Positions 40,796 to 48,541 of a DNA stretch of 64,000 bases are shown here, one piece after another. The stretch covers positions 4,208,501 to 4,272,500 of the forward strand of contig NZ_CP061336.1 in NCBI RefSeq assembly GCF_005473905.2, read 5' to 3'. Both the position numbers and the translations under genes were made by a program. The notes beneath the pieces were generated by a model. It saw nothing but the letters and a program-made list of their open reading frames with translations, was not told the origin of the DNA and did not search any database. How positions within the stretch are numbered: the stretch's first letter is position 1; each line of letters opens with the position of its first letter. The DNA is from Ruminiclostridium herbifermentans. GTDB taxonomy: Bacteria; Bacillota; Clostridia; Acetivibrionales; DSM-1351.

Positions 40796-41992
40796 TTATA
40801 CTGCAATATTTACAAATGAAATAACTCCCCCTGATATAACAATGGCATCTTTATTTCCAACAAGATAAGCATCTTTTATCTCATTTTTAGATGAGTACTG
40901 GCCAAGCTTCTTTCCATCTAATGTATACAAGTAAACACTTTTTTTAGTTCTTAATGCTATTCTGTCACCATATATATGAATTCCAGCAATATTTTCTGGT
41001 TGGTCAAAACTATAGACTTCCTCACCATTTCTATTTAGAACCAAAATTTTCTGCTTTGTTATTCCTGAAGCATTATTAAAATTTCCTGCAATTATTATAT
41101 ATTTTTTGCTATTTGGAGCAATACAATATAATGAATCAGCACTCTTTCTCCAAACCTCTTTACCTTGCTTGTCCATAAATAAAATAAGATTTTGCCCCAC
41201 AGCTATTTCATTTTCGCCACTAGAAATTAATATTGGAAGTATACTGTCTGTAACAGCAATAGTTGCAAATGGTTTCTCCTCGTATATATCGTTAAATTCT
41301 AATATGGAACCTGCCTTTACTCCATTTGTATCAACCTTATTAATTAATACATTTTGACCTTTATGGATAGACTTTGCATCAATAACAATATCCTCTGCAC
41401 ATAGTTTTGTGTATTTATCCACACCATTTATATCAAAAACTTGAACTGTAGATTTATACTCTGTAGATTGAGTGACAACTGTACAACAACCATCATCACT
41501 TACATTTGCATTTATTATTTGATTATCCATCTTCTTTGACCACAAAAGTGTTTTATCTTTGTAAAAATAAATATCCCTGCCTGAAACATCAGCCACAGCC
41601 ATGTATTTATCGGAGCATCTTATAACAGGTTTTGTAAGGGTAAATGCATTTTCTTGAATTAATTTACCGTTTGTGTTATACCATTTAATTCCATCTTTTG
41701 ATAACACTATTATATAATTTTTATATAGTTTGCAATCAACACTTCCATCTTGAGAAAATGATATTTCTGAGGCAACTATGCTTTTAGCCTTGTTATTTTT
41801 TATAAAGGTAATGGCATCTTTGATTTTAAACGAAGAAAAATCATAGCCCGCACTTTTTAGGTAAACAGCAACTGCTACAAGAGTTATTGCAAAGATGAGC
41901 AGCAGTGACACTATTACACCAAAAAAGGAACTTGATTTTTCTATACTTGGTTTTTCTATATTAGAAGCTTTAGGATTTGAATCTGAATCCAT
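40796..41992 (-). CDS. DUF5711 family protein, membrane-anchored beta-propeller
   Basis: A 398-residue protein with a short cytoplasmic N-terminus, one membrane helix (FFGVIVSLLLIFAITLVAVAVYL) and a large external domain of repeated beta strands, such as YIIVLSKDGIKWYNTNGKLIQE and DRIALRTKKSVYLYTLDGKKLGQY, reading as a beta-propeller. It matches the DUF5711 family found next to cvpA in clostridia. Function unknown. I chose the ATG at 41992 (MDSDSNPKAS) after ATGAGGTG; the frame opens at 42007 ahead of that site. Confidence 0.8.
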   Translation of the reverse strand: MDSDSNPKASNIEKPSIEKSSSFFGVIVSLLLIFAITLVAVAVYLKSAGYDFSSFKIKDAITFIKNNKAKSIVASEISFSQDGSVDCKLYKNYIIVLSKDGIKWYNTNGKLIQENAFTLTKPVIRCSDKYMAVADVSGRDIYFYKDKTLLWSKKMDNQIINANVSDDGCCTVVTQSTEYKSTVQVFDINGVDKYTKLCAEDIVIDAKSIHKGQNVLINKVDTNGVKAGSILEFNDIYEEKPFATIAVTDSILPILISSGENEIAVGQNLILFMDKQGKEVWRKSADSLYCIAPNSKKYIIIAGNFNNASGITKQKILVLNRNGEEVYSFDQPENIAGIHIYGDRIALRTKKSVYLYTLDGKKLGQYSSKNEIKDAYLVGNKDAIVISGGVISFVNIAV

Positions 41993-42075
41993 CTTGATAC
42001 ACCTCATTTTTCATTTGTGTATTAAAATTTTAGCATATGCAGATAATTATGTCCATGTCAGCCATTTAATATAGC

Positions 42076-43134
42076 CTAAGCTTTAGTTAGCTTACATTTT
42101 ATAAACTGCAGTAAAATTACAAAAACCAGAAACAAACCTAAGTAGCCAAATACCGGATAAAGAGTTGCTATCAAGCTTGAGAACCCCATAGATGACATTG
42201 GTATTACAAGAGCACACATTACTACTGCAACAATCCTGTAATTTATATTCATTTTTGCTGCAATACGTTCAGATAAGCAATATCCTGATGTAATAGCAGA
42301 TGTATACATTGCCAATATTAAAATAACACTATAAATATTTCCCAATAATTGATTATTATTTTGTAGTATACTCAATACTGGCATTTCAGAAGTAATTGAT
42401 TTAGGATAGAAAAAGTACAATGCAAAGTTTAAAATCAGTACTGTCAAGCAAAGCATACCTCCACCAAGTATTCCACCCCATGTGCTGACCCTCTTTGTCT
42501 TCAGGTAGGGTAATACACTAGTTAGCATTACAGTTGATAAAATTGTGTTGTAGCTGACATACAGAAGGGATGAAAATACCCAATTGTTAGTCACTCTAAC
42601 CACCTTATTTGAAAGGCTAAACACAGATGTGTCCTTAGTTACTATCATGTAAATTCCTACGAATAAAATACCTACAACTAAAAAGGGTGAAAGAAAGGAA
42701 CTGACAGCCACTATCCCTTTTATATTTGTCATAATAGCCAGCAAACACACAATAGCACTTATTACAACACAATATCTATATTCTATCCCTGTTAGTTCCA
42801 TTAATATACTTCCAAGTCCAGCTACCATAACACTCAATACGCATGACATAAACAGCATTACTATAAATTCCATAATTCTTCCTAAGAAGTATCCCATCAT
42901 GGGAAATAAAAACTCATCATAAGATTTAATCCTCTCTGAATAAACCCTATCTAAAATTGCATATCCAATAATTGAAAATAGAACTCCTGTCAATAATGCG
43001 CCGTAAAAACCACCATTATAGTACTTTGAAAAAAACTGAATTATTTCCTGACCTGATGCAAAACCAGCACCTATTACTGTTGCCATATAAAGAAAAGCAA
43101 CCTTAAATATATTACTTATTTCTCCCTTTATCAA
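42076..43134 (-). CDS. YkvI-like membrane carrier
   Basis: About 352 residues with ten or so membrane helices, starting with KVAFLYMATVIGAGFASGQEIIQFF, the signature of the YkvI family, distant relatives of the LeuT/APC transporters. The substrate is unknown. The start is unclear: TTG at 43134 (MIKGEISNIFK) lies nine bases after GGGAG, but that whole stretch is part of the terminator hairpin at 43133-43219. TTG at 43143 is also possible. The gene is preceded by the DUF4340 gene on the same strand. Confidence 0.8.
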   Translation of the reverse strand: MIKGEISNIFKVAFLYMATVIGAGFASGQEIIQFFSKYYNGGFYGALLTGVLFSIIGYAILDRVYSERIKSYDEFLFPMMGYFLGRIMEFIVMLFMSCVLSVMVAGLGSILMELTGIEYRYCVVISAIVCLLAIMTNIKGIVAVSSFLSPFLVVGILFVGIYMIVTKDTSVFSLSNKVVRVTNNWVFSSLLYVSYNTILSTVMLTSVLPYLKTKRVSTWGGILGGGMLCLTVLILNFALYFFYPKSITSEMPVLSILQNNNQLLGNIYSVILILAMYTSAITSGYCLSERIAAKMNINYRIVAVVMCALVIPMSSMGFSSLIATLYPVFGYLGLFLVFVILLQFIKCKLTKA

Positions 43135-43219
43135 AAAAAGCAACTCCCAACATAGATTTTTTAGTACTGGTACAACAATTACTTAGTTGTCCCTTAATAT
43201 AATTCTATGTGAGAGTTGC
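43133..43219 (-). terminator. Terminator after the ABC/Gld operon, overlapping the YkvI-like start
   Basis: On the minus strand GCAACTC and ACATAGA pair with TCTATGT and GAGTTGC around a long loop that has its own small stem (ACAAC / GTTGT), followed directly by a run of seven T. The GGGAG ribosome binding site of the next gene is in its 3' arm. Confidence 0.8.
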
Positions 43220-43283
43220 TTATCACATTACATATTATTTAGTTTTGACGAGTCTTTAATAAATCACCAAACAAACGACCGCT

Positions 43284-44675
43284 TTATTGCTTTTCAGACT
43301 CCTTTAAAGCTTCCATTAATTCATTATAGGTTGTTCTAAGTCCATCTTTTTCATTTAGCCTTGACTTTTGAACAACTTTATTTGTATAAACACCATCTTT
43401 AACTGCATAATAGTAGTTACTATCCTTTGAAATCAAATCTACTGTAACTATTTTTGAATCTTTCATGTGATATTTAATGGAAATTTCAGGTGTACCCGAT
43501 GGTTTTGCATCAACTTCATATTTTTGCATTGTAATACCAATCATACCCTGATACATATTTCTGAACAAGGAATCTCCTTTTTCGTTCTTCATATTTGCAT
43601 CAGTTCCATTTACCTTAAACTTGTCATCTGAAGAATCTTCCCCAGTAGTTATATCACATACTAGTTTTTTACCATCAATAAGCAGTTCAACCTTATTTAC
43701 ATCCTTTATATTAGGCAAATATATAAAGGAATATATAATATCCTCCAGCTTAGTATCAAGGAATGTCAATGGAGAAGTATCAATAGTAAAAATGCTATTC
43801 TTTTCTGCATATTTTGCATATCTAATAGTACCCTTTTCAACATAATTACCAAACAGAATATTTTTTGTTGTAGTAGCATCTCCAAATTTAAGCACATATG
43901 CAGGTTTATCTAATCCATATTTGTTAAGGTCAGTAGGATTATTATCAACAACATCGTTTATAGTTAGTTGAGTAACTGCTTGCAGCATTTTAGATACATC
44001 AGAAGTATCTGCTACTTCCTTAATTGGCTCTACAATATTCATTTCAGTTTCTGAAACAATATCAACTGCATACTGCACTTGTCCATTTTTCTCATATGAG
44101 AAAGTTTTTAGTGTCGTAGCATCAACAGGTAGTATATCTTTCTTCACAAAATACCCGTAAGTAGGTTCAAATTTACTGGTATAGTACGTACCAACCAAAT
44201 AAACTTTTGACTCCCCGCTCATTTTGCAGTATCTGCCATCCTCTGTAAGAGTATATGAACCAACCAGAAGTTCTTTTGAACTTCCATCAGAAAGTCCAAC
44301 CTTTACTGTTATAGGCTTGTCCAATCCATACTTGGATAAGTCAGTAACATTTTCTTCTATGACCTTATTAGCAACAATAGAAGACATATCTGTAACAGCA
44401 CCATCTGCATTTAAATTATCTACTTCAAAATCATATGAAGGGTCTATTGACCATTTATCATCCTTCTTTGTTATTGTAAAAGTACCATTATCATTATTAA
44501 AAGTTATTGATGTAATCTGTTCTCTTTCAGATTTCATTACATAGATTGTATCATCAATGATGCTTTCATCTAATGGATCTGAATTGGCTGTTTGTCTGCT
44601 ACTGATATAAAAGTATGCTCCAATCAGTAGTCCTAAAATTACAATAAGTATAACAGCATTCCTATATAACTTCAT
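43284..44675 (-). CDS. DUF4340 domain protein of the Gld-type ABC operon
   Basis: A 463-residue protein with an N-terminal membrane anchor (NAVILIVILGLLIGAYFYIS) and an external region of repeated DUF4340 units (VMKSEREQITSITFNNDNG, LSKYGLDKPITVKVGLSDGSSKELLVG, then LNKYGLDKPAYVLKFGDATTTKNILFG). It starts three bases after the preceding gldG-like gene, so it is co-translated with it. Such proteins accompany Gld-like ABC exporters in clostridia; the role is unknown. The ATG at 44675 follows AGGAGGCAC. Confidence 0.85.
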   Translation of the reverse strand: MKLYRNAVILIVILGLLIGAYFYISSRQTANSDPLDESIIDDTIYVMKSEREQITSITFNNDNGTFTITKKDDKWSIDPSYDFEVDNLNADGAVTDMSSIVANKVIEENVTDLSKYGLDKPITVKVGLSDGSSKELLVGSYTLTEDGRYCKMSGESKVYLVGTYYTSKFEPTYGYFVKKDILPVDATTLKTFSYEKNGQVQYAVDIVSETEMNIVEPIKEVADTSDVSKMLQAVTQLTINDVVDNNPTDLNKYGLDKPAYVLKFGDATTTKNILFGNYVEKGTIRYAKYAEKNSIFTIDTSPLTFLDTKLEDIIYSFIYLPNIKDVNKVELLIDGKKLVCDITTGEDSSDDKFKVNGTDANMKNEKGDSLFRNMYQGMIGITMQKYEVDAKPSGTPEISIKYHMKDSKIVTVDLISKDSNYYYAVKDGVYTNKVVQKSRLNEKDGLRTTYNELMEALKESEKQ

Positions 44676-44678
44676 ATT

Positions 44679-46091
44679 TTATAAGTGCCTCCTTCTAGTC
44701 CAAACAACCAATCCAATTACCAAAATAATAACTGGAACAACACCAATTAATATAATGGAAATAATCTTTGCCTGGCTCTTAGTAGTTGACAAGCTTTTTG
44801 TTGAAACAATTTTTGGTGATATTGTTGTTTCATCTGTTTTGTCTGACAACCAGTTAACTAATGTACTTGTAAAGTATACTTTACCATTTGAAAAATACGA
44901 CGCATATCGGCTCATTAAAGCAGCATCTGTCAAAAATGTTCCATTACCAAAAACTAAAATCTTACTACCACCAGATATTTCAGACGCAATAGCTAAAGGA
45001 AAAGGACCTTTTTCGATAGCATCCTGATCTGTAATTTTAACTGATTCTGCATCATAACTAGTTGTAATCAAAGATGTAGTAGTAAGCCATTCCTTAGCTA
45101 CTTGTAATACACTTAAGCTTCTTGAATCAGGCATAAGCACCTGGAATTCACCATAAGAATTGAAGCTAGAGTTGATTTTATTTGATGTTAATGCTGCTAT
45201 AAGTGAATATTCATCTCCTGGTAAGCAATTAGTAGTATCTCTTACCTTGTCATAATTCAAAGCAACATTGTATGTGGCGAGAATTTCTTCAAAATTAGTC
45301 ATCTTTTTATCTGATTCAATAGGGTCAAATAGGAAAACTGCCCTACCACCAGCTTCTAAATATGTTTTCAATACAATTTTTTCAGATTCAGATAAATCCA
45401 CCTTTGGTGATGCAAATATTAGCAATTTACAATCATCTGGGATTTTTTCTACAGTCATAAGTGAAAGTGATTTAGCCTCAAAATTATTGTTTTCAATATC
45501 TGCTCGTAGCTGTGTTAAATTTGATGTAAGAGAATATTCACTATGTCCTTCAACAAAATAAGCAATAGGAGTAGAATCTGCAGTTACAAACTTGATAGCA
45601 CCTGTTATAAGAGGTTCAGCTTTGTAAACTCTGCCGTACATTGAATTTTCGCCATAAAGTTCACTTGCAATAAGTCTTTTAACCTTGTTGCCGCTCTTTA
45701 CAACAAAATCTCCCTTTGCAATACCTTTTGTTTTATCCTTGTCAAGAAATGTAAGTGTTCCAGGATCCTTATCAGGATCAACATAAGTAACCTTTATTCC
45801 GTAATCTTTGTATTCATCTAAAAGATTAATTAATTCTTTGTATTGTGATCCAGCTGGTATATGTCCATCATCAAACAAACCATAAATTGTTACTTCTTTT
45901 TTAACTGCATTTAATATTTTTTTGCTATCTTCGCTAAGACTATATAAATTTGATGAAGTCAAATCCCATCTAAAATCACCTAAACCAACAAGCAGGTTAA
46001 TTATTACAGCCAAAGCTAAAACGATAACTACTAATAATATGGAATTTGAACCATACTTAAGAGATTTCTTGTTAATTTTAAATTTCCCCAC
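44679..46091 (-). CDS. GldG-family ABC transporter auxiliary protein
   Basis: 470 residues: an N-terminal membrane helix (SILLVVIVLALAVIINLLVG), a long external domain of the GldG/ABC_transp_aux type (DLTSSNLYSLSEDSKKILNAVKKEVTIYGLFD; VAYFVEGHSEYSL-like region; AGGRAVFLFDPIES), and a C-terminal helix (IISIILIGVVPVIILVIGLVVW). It starts with GTG at 46091 after AAGGGGTGA, and follows the permease gene by six bases. In Bacteroidetes the Gld proteins act in gliding, but in clostridia the operon is thought to be an exporter of unknown substrate. Confidence 0.85.
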   Translation of the reverse strand: MGKFKINKKSLKYGSNSILLVVIVLALAVIINLLVGLGDFRWDLTSSNLYSLSEDSKKILNAVKKEVTIYGLFDDGHIPAGSQYKELINLLDEYKDYGIKVTYVDPDKDPGTLTFLDKDKTKGIAKGDFVVKSGNKVKRLIASELYGENSMYGRVYKAEPLITGAIKFVTADSTPIAYFVEGHSEYSLTSNLTQLRADIENNNFEAKSLSLMTVEKIPDDCKLLIFASPKVDLSESEKIVLKTYLEAGGRAVFLFDPIESDKKMTNFEEILATYNVALNYDKVRDTTNCLPGDEYSLIAALTSNKINSSFNSYGEFQVLMPDSRSLSVLQVAKEWLTTTSLITTSYDAESVKITDQDAIEKGPFPLAIASEISGGSKILVFGNGTFLTDAALMSRYASYFSNGKVYFTSTLVNWLSDKTDETTISPKIVSTKSLSTTKSQAKIISIILIGVVPVIILVIGLVVWTRRRHL

Positions 46092-46097
46092 TTTTTA

Positions 46098-46805
46098 TCA
46101 CCCCTTGCTCCATCTTCTTTTTTCTATTACTCTAATTGCTAAGAATACAAATACTGCTGAAAAACTTAAATAATATACTATTGCCTTAAGTGAAAGTATT
46201 CCTGCAAATAAATCTTCTGTTCTAGAATACAATGAGAACCAGTTTAGAATATCTGCCCAAATTCCACCAAGATTAGGAGCTATTCCTTGCAGCAGCCACA
46301 TAATCAAAAGACCCACTACACTGATTATTGCAGCCACAATCTGACTTTCAGTTAAAGATGATGAAAACAAACCAAAAGCTATAAATGAAGCTCCAAGAAG
46401 TATATAACCTACGTATCCACCAACTATTTCAGGTATGTCAGGGTTTCCAAATATTTTAAGTAATACAGGATAAACAAATGTTATTACAGTCATAACCATA
46501 AAAACAGAAAAAGCAGCTAAGTACTTTCCAATAATAATCTTTGTTAAACTAGTTGGTGATGTTCTTAAGAGCACTTCAGTACCACTTTTTCTTTCATCTG
46601 CAAGTATTTTCATTGTCAATATAGGAATTATAAGTATTAAAAAAAGTGACATATAAGATAGATTTAAGTAATTATACTCCGCAGTAGGCGAAGCTAAATT
46701 GATATAAAATACAATTGATGATAATAGCAAAAACAAGCTAATCATTACATACGCTATTGGCGAAGTAAAGTAAGCCCTAAACTCCTTTTTAAACACGGCT
46801 AACAT
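46098..46805 (-). CDS. ABC transporter permease (GldF/ABC-2 type)
   Basis: A 235-residue permease with six membrane helices (FRAYFTSPIAYVMISLFLLLSSIVFYINL at the N-terminus through YYLSFSAVFVFLAIRVIEKRRW). The cytoplasmic segment TMKILADERKSGTEVLLRTSPTSL is typical of the ABC-2/GldF group. The ATG at 46805 follows AAGGAGG. It follows the ATPase gene after two bases and must form a complex with it. Confidence 0.9.
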   Translation of the reverse strand: MLAVFKKEFRAYFTSPIAYVMISLFLLLSSIVFYINLASPTAEYNYLNLSYMSLFLILIIPILTMKILADERKSGTEVLLRTSPTSLTKIIIGKYLAAFSVFMVMTVITFVYPVLLKIFGNPDIPEIVGGYVGYILLGASFIAFGLFSSSLTESQIVAAIISVVGLLIMWLLQGIAPNLGGIWADILNWFSLYSRTEDLFAGILSLKAIVYYLSFSAVFVFLAIRVIEKRRWSKG

Positions 46806-46807
46806 AA

Positions 46808-47755
46808 TTATATAACCTCCTTTTCTTGCGTGGTTAATTGTAAGAATATCTCTTCAAGTGAAAGATCCAAGGATTTTAATTCAATTATAGGATATCCAGC
46901 TTTTGCCATAGCAAAAAATAGAGGTCGTCTAATATCCGTCTCTTTATCAGATTCTATAATATATTCAATAACATCATTATCTTTTTGAATATGAGGTTCT
47001 ACATATTTAATTCCATAAATTTCTTCAATACTGCTCACTATTGAACTCTTTGGTCCAGCAATTGATACTGATATTTTACTTACTGTTCCCATTCCCTTTG
47101 AAAGATTTTCAGGAGTGTCAATTGCAGCGATCTTACCTTTATTAATAATTACAACTCGTTCACAAACAGCACTTACTTCAGGCAAAATATGAGAACTGAG
47201 TATTATAGTATGCTGCTTGCCAAGTGCCTTGATTAATTTACGAATTTCAATTATTTGCATAGGGTCCAATCCAACAGTAGGTTCATCTAGAATTAAAACC
47301 TCTGGCGCACCTAGAAGGGACTGAGCTAGTCCAACTCTCTGCTTGTAACCTTTTGACAGATTTTTTATTAATCTTCCACGTACATCACCTAATTTGACAA
47401 GCTCCATAACGTCTGAAATTTGACTATTTTTCTGTTTCTTACTAACAAGTTTCAATTCAGCCACAAAGTTAAGATACTCAATAACAGTCATATCCATATA
47501 TAATGGCGGTAATTCTGGCAGGTATCCAATTCTCTTTTTTACTTCTTCTGGACTTTCCATAATATCATACCCACATACTTTTACCGTACCCTCGGTAGAA
47601 GGAATGAAGCCAGTAATGATATTCATAGTAGTTGATTTTCCAGCACCATTAGGACCAAGAAAGCCAAGCACTTCACCTTTTTCAACTGTAAAACTTATAT
47701 CGTCTACAGCCTTTATCTGACCGTAACTTTTGGTCAAATTCTGAATCTCGATCAT
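46808..47755 (-). CDS. ABC transporter ATP-binding protein (GldA/NatA-like)
   Basis: A 315-residue ATPase with Walker A GPNGAGKST, Q-loop in IGYLPELPPLY, signature LSKGYKQRVGLAQSLL, Walker B VLILDEPTVGLDP and switch His in SSHILPEV. A C-terminal extension of about 90 residues (KISVSIAGPKSSIVSSIEE onward) is usual in this subfamily. It is the first gene of the operon ATPase, permease, gldG-like, DUF4340. The ATG at 47755 follows GGGGGGAA. Confidence 0.93.
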   Translation of the reverse strand: MIEIQNLTKSYGQIKAVDDISFTVEKGEVLGFLGPNGAGKSTTMNIITGFIPSTEGTVKVCGYDIMESPEEVKKRIGYLPELPPLYMDMTVIEYLNFVAELKLVSKKQKNSQISDVMELVKLGDVRGRLIKNLSKGYKQRVGLAQSLLGAPEVLILDEPTVGLDPMQIIEIRKLIKALGKQHTIILSSHILPEVSAVCERVVIINKGKIAAIDTPENLSKGMGTVSKISVSIAGPKSSIVSSIEEIYGIKYVEPHIQKDNDVIEYIIESDKETDIRRPLFFAMAKAGYPIIELKSLDLSLEEIFLQLTTQEKEVI

Positions 47756-47895
47756 TATATTCCCCCCTAAATTGTTACGTACATATTTTCAAAAAACATT
47801 TCTTCTACTGATACACTTACATATTATCCACAATTATTTTTAATAAACTATGAACGGAATGTAAAATTTTATATGAAAAAATGTTTAATTAAATG

Positions 47896-47940
47896 AAAAA
47901 TGGCTAATTTAACATTCAAGTTATAGTTTAGCCATTAATT
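47896..47940 (-). terminator. Terminator after the P-type ATPase gene
   Basis: AATGGCTAA (47899-47907) pairs with TTAGCCATT (47928-47936), with TTTTTC on the minus strand. It is 600 bases past the ATPase stop, so the transcript would include element copy 2 as 3' untranslated region. Confidence 0.7.
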
Positions 47941-48265
47941 GATTATATATTCTTTTTACTGTGTTTTCAAGTGTATGCAAACGCTTCTGTTCAAACTGTA
48001 CCTTCTAGTAGCCATTGGGCCTAATAATATAATTAACTGAGTCTATATGTGTCAAAACTTTTCAATGGAAAGTTGGGTTAGAAATAGTTAAATGAATTAG
48101 TTGTATGAAAAAGGCTTGCATACGGAATATATAAATTTTTGTATTGATTAAACCACAAAATCAGTATTCATGTATTATTTATAGTTGCTAAGCAAATTCC
48201 AAGTTTTTTGCTGAAGGTTCTGGTGCAAAACAACATTTTCTGTATATCGGTATCTTAATGAAAGA

Positions 48266-48502
48266 AATAGTACGCGAGTGTAATATATATCTAATTGCGA
48301 AGCTCGGTTAGAAATTGATGCTAGAAATAATAGGTGAAGAACAAGTATTGTAGCTGACACAGTTACAGGAAGTAACTGTGAGTATTGATCCGAGACAGGA
48401 TGCCTTTGTTCAATACGGTCGGCGGAAGTGCTGTTCTTCACCGCAATTATTTCAGCGTCAATTTCGTGAGCAAACAATATATATTGCTACGTCGTACTAT
48501 TT
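48266..48502 (+). repeat. Dispersed structured element, copy 2 (237 bp)
   Basis: Ends AATAGTAC and GTACTATT. The arms pair over about 70 bases, including GATGCT / AGCGTC (one G-U) and GGTGAAGAACA / TGTTCTTCACC. Apex: GCTGAC / GTCGGC enclosing CACAGTTAC / GTAACTGTG and GTATTGA / TCAATAC. Closest to copy 3 in the 5' half. It lies between the P-type ATPase and the ABC operon. The 100-codon frame crossing it on the other strand is not a gene. Confidence 0.87.
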
Positions 48503-48541
48503 AAGCAGTTTACTGTTGATTATATTTCAAAGCGATACCCT

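Noticed and set aside
47896-48265. Riboswitch before the ABC operon
   Set aside because: The hairpin at 47899-47936 has a T-run on the minus strand and fits the end of the ATPase transcript; nothing resembling a known aptamer was seen.
48175-48477. Open frame of 100 codons on the minus strand between the ATPase and ABC operons
   Set aside because: It lies almost wholly inside dispersed element copy 2; it has no ribosome binding site and no similarity that I recognise. Selection in the element is on base pairing.
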